From an uncultured bacterium (GTDB taxonomy: Bacteria; Patescibacteriota; Microgenomatia; UBA8517): DNA of 5,872 bases. This document shows, piece by piece, positions 1 to 4,067 of the stretch. The stretch covers positions 1 to 5,872 of the forward strand of contig CALEZE010000057.1 of NCBI GenBank assembly GCA_937928235.1, given 5' to 3'. The number at the start of each line of letters is the position of its first letter. Position 1 is the first letter of the stretch. A program made the translations under genes and the position numbers. Under the pieces are notes generated by a model that was given only the letters and a program-made list of their open reading frames with translations, did no database searches and was not told the DNA's origin.

Positions 1-203
1 ACCAAAGCCGGTTTGCTGCAACTAAAGGAGCTTGGGTTTACTACAAAACTTACGGTAATCAGAAAATAGAAGTAGTAGCCAAACAAAATGAAAGAAAGGA
101 GTGGATAATCCTTTCTGTTTGGAGCAAGTCTGTCTATGGAGAGTACAAAAAACCGGAGCCGTTTTTAAAATTTCTCTTTAAAAAATTTTTTAAGAAGAAT
201 TGA
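1..203 (+). CDS. C-terminal part of an unrecognised protein (5' end outside window)
   Basis: An open frame enters the window (first full codon at base 3) and ends with TGA at 201-203, giving the last 66 residues of a protein that starts upstream. The readable part has an alternating hydrophobic/charged stretch (KIEVVAK, then EWIILSVWSK at about residues 21-42 of the fragment) suggesting two beta strands, followed by a tail very rich in Lys and Phe. The strand pattern is faintly like the end of small BrnT/DUF4258-type toxin-like domains, but I cannot assign a family. The composition looks like real coding sequence rather than a chance frame, and both other plus-strand frames are interrupted early. 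Its last 14 bases overlap the end of the convergent kinase gene. Function unknown. Confidence 0.6.
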   Translation, partial: QSRFAATKGAWVYYKTYGNQKIEVVAKQNERKEWIILSVWSKSVYGEYKKPEPFLKFLFKKFFKKN

Positions 204-816
204 AGACTTGGAGTAGGGCGTTCTGTACATTGTTAAAAACAAGTTCTTCTCCGTCAGGTGATGCATCGACTTCAACAATCCTCCAACCTTCTTGGCTATT
301 GATCGCATTATGTCTTTCCAACAAATTGTTTTCGTAACTCTTGCGCCTACTAGCAATTTTTTCTGGTGTATCGTCCTCCCGACGCCTAATTGACATTCTA
401 TCGTCAAGAATTTTTAATGGTGCTTGGAGGTGGATTCCCGTTAAGTGGTAGTCTCTTCCTGCTTTCGCCAGCATCGGGCGGAAGCCCCATACCTCTTCAA
501 GGGTTCTTAGCGCACCGTCCAATACAAAACCGTTTCTTGTATCTTCTTGACTAACTCTGTCAAATAAAATTTGTAATAGTAAGTGGCCAGGAAGATATGT
601 GCCTTTTTTGAACATATCTCTAACTTCGTCTCCCAAAGGTCCTGGATTGTTGTTGCTAACACCACGAAGGAGATCGCTCGTAGCAATATTAGGAATATTT
701 AAAACTTCGGCAAGCCTTATTGCCTGAACCGTTTTGCCTGCACCTTCCGCCCCAATAAAGGCAAAAATGTGTTGGCTAAATTCTATTCTTTCTTTCCCGT
801 TGTCGCGCTCAGCCAT
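190..816 (-). CDS. Adenylate kinase-family nucleoside monophosphate kinase (divergent, short LID)
   Basis: This 208-residue protein has the layout of the adenylate kinase family, cytosolic enzymes that move a phosphate from ATP to a nucleoside monophosphate. A P-loop lies at residues 22-29 (GAEGAGKT; G-x-P-G-x-G-K-G is usual). An NMP-binding segment TSDLLR is at 46-51, FKKGTYLP at 69-76, the GFVLDGALRT motif at 96-105 (family: GF-x-LDGFPRT) and the Arg-rich R-x4-RRREDD segment at 140-149, followed by RRKSY. The LID between R140 and R145 is almost absent, with no Cys4 zinc site, resembling short-LID UMP/CMP kinases. Ala replaces Phe-Pro in the substrate loop and A-E replaces the usual Pro-containing P-loop residues, so substrate identity is uncertain. 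The ATG at 816 leaves about 20 residues before the P-loop and sits just after a promoter, with no Shine-Dalgarno sequence. It is transcribed away from the metal operon, so a role in that system is not implied. Confidence 0.8.
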   Translation of the reverse strand: MAERDNGKERIEFSQHIFAFIGAEGAGKTVQAIRLAEVLNIPNIATSDLLRGVSNNNPGPLGDEVRDMFKKGTYLPGHLLLQILFDRVSQEDTRNGFVLDGALRTLEEVWGFRPMLAKAGRDYHLTGIHLQAPLKILDDRMSIRRREDDTPEKIASRRKSYENNLLERHNAINSQEGWRIVEVDASPDGEELVFNNVQNALLQVFNSS

Positions 817-824
817 ACGGGGAA

Positions 825-853
825 ATATTACTCGCTAGCTGACAAAAAGGCAA
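825..853 (-). promoter_or_regulatory. Predicted sigma70-type promoter of the kinase gene, near-leaderless
   Basis: Reading the minus strand, TTGCCT (848-853) and TAATAT (825-830) are separated by exactly 17 bases, each matching the consensus at 4 of 6 positions. Only 8 bases lie between the -10 box and the ATG at 816, so the transcript would start at or next to the start codon. That fits the absence of a Shine-Dalgarno sequence. Predicted from sequence only. Confidence 0.45.
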
Positions 854-906
854 ACAGTTTATCCGAAATAGGTGAGAACTAAGTTCATCAAAAAGACTCT
901 TGATAG

Positions 907-934
907 TTGACAATAGTGATAGTTATATTATACA
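907..934 (+). promoter_or_regulatory. Predicted sigma70-type promoter of the metal operon
   Basis: A perfect TTGACA -35 box is at 907-912. Sixteen bases downstream is TATACA (929-934), a 4-of-6 match to TATAAT inside a very AT-rich stretch. Transcription would begin near 941, about 9 bases before the ArsR start codon, so the messenger would be nearly leaderless. A direct repeat TGATAGTT (901-908 and 917-924) flanks and overlaps the -35 box. The 27-bp inverted repeat at 925-951 overlaps the -10 box, start site and start codon, as expected for a repressed promoter. Confidence 0.6.
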
Positions 935-951
935 TTCGGAATATCTAATAT
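925..951. promoter_or_regulatory. Candidate ArsR-family operator (27-bp imperfect inverted repeat)
   Basis: Two 13-base half-sites, ATATTATACATTC (925-937) and GAATATCTAATAT (939-951), are mirror complements around a single central G at 938, with 11 of 13 positions pairing. Size, AT richness and an inner ATTC/GAAT are typical of operators bound by ArsR/SmtB dimers. It covers the -10 box and the first two bases of the start codon at 950, so bound repressor would block RNA polymerase. The adjacent gene encodes an ArsR-family protein, which is its likely ligand (inference). Confidence 0.6.
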
Positions 952-1438
952 GTACTACAAAGTCTTTGAACTGCATGCAGAATTTCTAAAAGCCATGTCT
1001 CATCCGAAGAGACTTGAAATATTGCACCTACTAAGAGACCAGGATCTCTCGGTTACCCAAATACAGGAAATGCTAGATTTACCTCAGGCGAACCTAAGTC
1101 AGCACTTAATGGTTCTTAAAGATGTTGAGATATTGAGCAGTAGACGCGAAGGCAAAAATATTTACTATAAACTTGCCCACAGAAATTTTATTAAAGCAAG
1201 CGATTTGATACGAAAAGTTCTTATAGAGAAACACAAAGACGATGGTACAGCCGACGAGTTTGCTAAAAAAATGTCAGAACTTGTTCCATTAACTTCTGAT
1301 CCAGTATGTGGAATGAGACTGTCACCAAAAACTGCCTCTTTTGCTAAAAAACATAACGGTCAAGAGTACTATTTCTGTGCTTCAGGCTGTCTAGATAATT
1401 TCGAGAAAAGTCCAGAAAGGTATATTAACCATGTTTGA
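950..1438 (+). CDS. ArsR-family metal-responsive repressor fused to a YHS domain
   Basis: This 162-residue protein has two parts. Residues 1-95 are an ArsR-type winged helix: the MSHPKRLEIL helix (16-25), recognition-helix region with QANLSQHLMVLK (46-57), and a wing containing RREGKNIYYKL (65-75). Residues 117-161 are a YHS domain: DPVCGM (117-122), then YYFCASGC (140-147) and F-x3-PERYI; C120, C143 and C147 are the likely metal ligands. The classic ArsR/CadC site in helix 3 (ELCVC) is missing, with D-L-S-V-T at that place, so sensing probably lies in the YHS part (inference). The start at 950 follows the promoter by about 9 bases and lacks a convincing Shine-Dalgarno sequence. It is first in the operon, its 3' end overlaps the next gene by 8 bp, and it likely represses its own promoter through the palindrome at its start codon, releasing when copper or a similar thiophilic metal binds. 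Confidence 0.85.
   Translation: MYYKVFELHAEFLKAMSHPKRLEILHLLRDQDLSVTQIQEMLDLPQANLSQHLMVLKDVEILSSRREGKNIYYKLAHRNFIKASDLIRKVLIEKHKDDGTADEFAKKMSELVPLTSDPVCGMRLSPKTASFAKKHNGQEYYFCASGCLDNFEKSPERYINHV
1414..1420 (+). promoter_or_regulatory. Ribosome binding site AGAAAGG for the first DUF1573 gene
   Basis: AGAAAGG lies 10 bases before the ATG at 1431, inside the end of the ArsR-YHS gene. The same heptamer recurs before the DUF305 gene (3615-3621). Other starts in this operon have no similar signal, so these two may be the main sites of independent initiation, with the rest relying on coupling to the preceding stop. Confidence 0.45.
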
Positions 1439-1934
1439 GAAAAAATTCATTGGCCTAATAACACTAGTCTCAACAGTTGTGTTGATTGGAGGAGTATTTT
1501 TGCTAAGCAAGGGTAGCGACAACGATCCCTCTTCTCGGGTAACTATGAGTGAGAACGCAAAAGTTACTGTAGAAGAAACCTCGTATGACTGGGGAGAAAT
1601 TGGTCTTAATGATGGAAAGGTTGAAAAAATATTTACTATAAAAAACGAAGGAACTGAAACTTTAAACTTACTAAATGTTGTTACTTCATGCATGTGCACA
1701 ACCGCGCAATTGAGCTTAGGCGATAAAAGCTCTCCAGTGTTTGGTATGCATCAAAAATCAAACTATGTTATGGAAGTGCCAGCAGGCGAGTCGGCTGAAC
1801 TAAGGGCGATTTTTGACCCTGCATTTCATGGTCCAAGTGGTGTTGGTCCAATAAATAGGCAAATTACAGTTGCTACAAATGATTCCTCGCGACCAGAACT
1901 TAATTTTATGTTGAAAGCAATGGTCAGAAAATAA
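1431..1934 (+). CDS. Membrane-anchored DUF1573 protein with CxC motif
   Basis: The protein has 167 residues. Residues 6-26 form one hydrophobic segment without a lipobox Cys, suggesting an uncleaved anchor with the rest outside the membrane. From about residue 45 it is an Ig-like DUF1573 domain: YDWGEIG (52-58), KIFTIKNEGTETL (66-78), the Cys motif TSCMCTT (85-91, C87 and C89), an inserted loop with F-G-M-H, then FDPAFHGPSG and a closing strand ending in MVRK. DUF1573 domains have no established biochemical activity. The conserved CxC plus nearby Met/His suggests binding of a soft metal or a redox pair (inference). It overlaps the ArsR-YHS gene by 8 bp and ends 1 bp before the next start, so it belongs to the same transcript. 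It shares CxC and FDPAFH with the C-terminal half of the protein at 2883-3632 and is probably its paralogue. Confidence 0.82.
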   Translation: MFEKKFIGLITLVSTVVLIGGVFLLSKGSDNDPSSRVTMSENAKVTVEETSYDWGEIGLNDGKVEKIFTIKNEGTETLNLLNVVTSCMCTTAQLSLGDKSSPVFGMHQKSNYVMEVPAGESAELRAIFDPAFHGPSGVGPINRQITVATNDSSRPELNFMLKAMVRK

Positions 1935-1935
1935 T

Positions 1936-2859
1936 ATGGCAATAAAAAAGAATAGAGTTAAGAATCCCCAAAATATTCTGACTGCAGCCTTGTTGGTTGC
2001 ACTTGCGTATTTGGTGTTTACGAAAAATTACGACATTTCTATAGCTCCGAAAGGAAATGCTAAACTCACAACAGAAACTGCTACAGAAACACTTAATGCT
2101 AACGCACTTGCAAATAAAGTAGCTCCAGATGCAGGTCATACGGTCAACATACGCTGGGGTGATACAGGCATTAAGTTGGTAGAAGCTGGTGGAATTGACC
2201 TGGACAGATACAAGGAGAATTACTCTGACCCCCAATATGCAGAACTCCTTGAGTTTTTAACAGAGAATAAAAACGAAGGAATAACCATAACTCCTCAAAA
2301 TGCTTACTTCTGGGTTAACACTCTTTGGGCTTTAGGTTTAACCCAACAAAGCGATGTTTTAACCAAGGGAATTATGGGGACAGAGTACAGAGAAGATCTT
2401 GCAAACTTCGCCTCAACTGGCGGTTGGACACTGGGGAGCCGGGACGCAGTAAGTCTATACTCCAGTTCGACAATCATTCCCCTTACACAGGAACAGCAAG
2501 ACCTTGTAACCAAGGTTAGCGCGAACATCTATCGTCCCTGTTGCGGAAACCCAACGAGCTTTCCCGACTGCAACCATGGAATGGCTATTTTGGGTCTATT
2601 AGAACTGATGGCAAGCCAAGGTGCCACGGAGAAAGAAATGTATGAGGCTTCCCTTGCCTTCAACTCATACTGGTTTACCACGACCTATGTTGACTTGGCT
2701 TACTACTTTCAAACAGAAAAGGGTCAGATGTGGGAGGAGGTGGATCCAAAATTGGTTTTGTCTGCAGAGTACAGCAGTGCTCCTGGTTATCAAAATATAA
2801 AAAAACAAATCGGCAACATTCCAGGAACTGAAAATGTAGGAGCCAGTTGTAGAGCGTAA
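1936..2859 (+). CDS. Unrecognised membrane-anchored protein with a CC/C/H cluster
   Basis: The protein has 307 residues and I do not recognise its family. A short basic N-terminus and a hydrophobic helix (about 13-29) predict a single anchor. A Thr/Ala-rich linker (about 40-65) leads to a mostly helical outside domain. The striking element is RPCCGNPTSFPDCNHGMAIL at 200-219: C202, C203, C212 and H214 with Pro and Gly turns, followed by a helix with L-x-L-L-E-L-M. This looks like a metal- or heme-binding site and is the most motif-like part of the protein. One further Cys (C305) is three residues from the end. Aromatic-rich segments (YWFTTTYVDLAYYF, about 237-250) follow the cluster. It starts 1 bp after the DUF1573 stop, with no Shine-Dalgarno sequence, implying coupled translation. 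Its place among metal-handling genes suggests a periplasm-side metal or thiol role, but this is inference from context. Confidence 0.8.
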   Translation: MAIKKNRVKNPQNILTAALLVALAYLVFTKNYDISIAPKGNAKLTTETATETLNANALANKVAPDAGHTVNIRWGDTGIKLVEAGGIDLDRYKENYSDPQYAELLEFLTENKNEGITITPQNAYFWVNTLWALGLTQQSDVLTKGIMGTEYREDLANFASTGGWTLGSRDAVSLYSSSTIIPLTQEQQDLVTKVSANIYRPCCGNPTSFPDCNHGMAILGLLELMASQGATEKEMYEASLAFNSYWFTTTYVDLAYYFQTEKGQMWEEVDPKLVLSAEYSSAPGYQNIKKQIGNIPGTENVGASCRA

Positions 2860-2882
2860 GCTATAAACAGAGCTTAAAAACG

Positions 2883-3632
2883 ATGCGTAAGAACAAAAAG
2901 TACCTAATTGCAATAGTCGTAGCAGTTTTGATATTGAGTAGCTTCATGTTGTCACGCAGGGGTGTTTCCAACAGTAACTTAGATAGCCAGTATAACTCTG
3001 TCGTCAGTAGTGTTAACGCTGTAGAATTTGCAGCTTTAGCTAAGGACGACGATAGTTTCCTACTAGATGTTCATATCCCAGAACAAACACATATTCCAGG
3101 AACAGATGCATTTATTCCCTATAACGAAATATCTCAAAATATAAATAAACTTCCTCAAGATAAAAATACCCAAATACTAGTCTACTGCAGGTCTGGGTCT
3201 ATGAGTAAAGAGGCTGTACTTGAACTTCAAAATCTAGGCTACACCAATGTAGTTGAGTTAGCTGGAGGTATCAACGAATATAAAGAAGCTAATGTGACTG
3301 TGGGCATTGCTCCTACTAGTCAGGATTTGGGAACGGTGGTCTATGGCGATGTTGCCAAAACCGAATTTACTTTAACCAACTTTACACCTGCCAAACTGGC
3401 AATAGCTCGGGTCTCAACCTCATGCGGTTGCACGAGTGCTGAAGTTGCGAAGAAATCTCTAGAACCCTACGAATCAACGATAGTCTCAGTGTCCTTTGAT
3501 CCAGCCTTTCATAAAGACGACACAGATATAGGGCAGTTAACCAGGACAATTTACATTGACACGGATAATCCTAACTTCAAGCAAGTTACAGCGTCAATTA
3601 CGGCAAATGTAATCAGAAAGGCGGGTGAATAG
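2883..3632 (+). CDS. Membrane-anchored rhodanese-DUF1573 fusion protein
   Basis: The protein has 249 residues. A Lys/Arg-rich N-terminus and helix at about 7-23 anchor it, with the rest predicted outside. Residues about 44-136 are a rhodanese domain: FLLDVHIPEQTHIPGTDAFI (59-78) near its start, and the active loop YCRSGSMS (101-108) with catalytic-type C102, then LQNLGYTNVVELAGGI. Rhodaneses carry sulfane sulfur on this Cys. Residues about 143-245 are a DUF1573 domain: QDLGTV, FTLTNF, TSCGCTS (179-185, C181 and C183), FDPAFH (205-210) and a final strand. The rhodanese HIPGTDAFIPY segment resembles the normal HIPGA-x-x-IP, so the domain looks intact. The ATG at 2883 lies 23 bp after the previous stop, with no clear Shine-Dalgarno sequence. 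The fusion places a persulfide-type Cys beside the CxC of the DUF1573 domain, suggesting exchange of sulfur or metal between them (inference). Confidence 0.85.
   Translation: MRKNKKYLIAIVVAVLILSSFMLSRRGVSNSNLDSQYNSVVSSVNAVEFAALAKDDDSFLLDVHIPEQTHIPGTDAFIPYNEISQNINKLPQDKNTQILVYCRSGSMSKEAVLELQNLGYTNVVELAGGINEYKEANVTVGIAPTSQDLGTVVYGDVAKTEFTLTNFTPAKLAIARVSTSCGCTSAEVAKKSLEPYESTIVSVSFDPAFHKDDTDIGQLTRTIYIDTDNPNFKQVTASITANVIRKAGE
3615..3621 (+). promoter_or_regulatory. Ribosome binding site AGAAAGG that decides the DUF305 start
   Basis: AGAAAGG sits 12 bases before ATG 3634 and 3 bases before the alternative GTG 3625. The spacing favours the ATG. It lies inside the end of the rhodanese-DUF1573 gene and is identical to the site at 1414-1420. 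Confidence 0.4.
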
Positions 3633-3633
3633 T

Positions 3634-4065
3634 ATGGACCCTAAGACACAAAATCTTATAGTTGGTTTAGTAATTGGAGTTTTGGCAACACTCTTAATCA
3701 GTAACTATTCTGTAAATAATCAAAATTATGGAATGATGCGAATGATGGGTATGGGGAGAGGAATTGAGCACATGATGGAGGATGAAGATCATGGGGATGA
3801 CAACATGATGTCTGCAATGCATGGCGATGAAGGGATGAATACGAACGACATGGTTGAGAAACTTGAAAACCTAACTGGTGACGAGTTTGACCAGGCATTT
3901 GTAAAACTTATGATAGAACACCATCAAGGTGCAATAGATATGGCTCATCTCATTTCAGCCAGAAGTCAGCGTGAGGATTTGAGAAAGATGGGTGAAGATA
4001 TCATCAATGTTCAAAGTACTGAGATAGACATGATGAACGGCTGGCTTAATGAATGGTTTAACTAA
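3634..4065 (+). CDS. Membrane-anchored DUF305 protein with Met/His-rich region (CopM-like)
   Basis: Read from ATG 3634 the protein has 143 residues. A helix at about 8-23 anchors it. Residues 34-68 are unusually rich in Met (11, including MM pairs and MMGM) with His at 46, 53 and 63, a composition typical of Cu(I)/Ag(I) binding. Residues about 79-142 are a DUF305 domain with the signature FVKLMIEHHQGAIDMA (89-104), including the H96-H97 pair, and a final helix with E-I-D-M-M. DUF305 includes CopM, a copper-binding protein of cyanobacteria. An in-frame GTG at 3625 would add three residues, but AGAAAGG (3615-3621) lies 12 bases before the ATG and only 3 before the GTG, so ATG is preferred. The start is 1 bp after the previous stop and the end 2 bp before the next start. 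A role as copper chaperone or sponge outside the membrane is likely. Confidence 0.87.
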   Translation: MDPKTQNLIVGLVIGVLATLLISNYSVNNQNYGMMRMMGMGRGIEHMMEDEDHGDDNMMSAMHGDEGMNTNDMVEKLENLTGDEFDQAFVKLMIEHHQGAIDMAHLISARSQREDLRKMGEDIINVQSTEIDMMNGWLNEWFN

Positions 4066-4067
4066 CT

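Noticed and set aside
178..193. AT-only palindrome as a transcription terminator
   Set aside because: It has no GC stem and lies within coding ends; the A/T runs encode the Lys/Phe-rich tail of the upstream protein.
1391..2235. Antisense open frames of about 100 codons (minus strand, 1391-1699 and 1924-2235)
   Set aside because: They lie wholly opposite well-supported genes, have no recognisable domains, and look like shadows of the plus-strand reading frames.
2857..2876. Hairpin TAAGCT...AGCTTA between the unknown gene and the rhodanese fusion, as a terminator
   Set aside because: The stem is only 6 bp with an 8-base loop and is followed by A residues, not a T run; the gene order implies read-through.
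3625..3633. GTG at 3625 as start of the DUF305 gene
   Set aside because: The only Shine-Dalgarno-like sequence (3615-3621) is 3 bases from the GTG, too close, but 12 bases from ATG 3634; the extra three residues add nothing recognisable.
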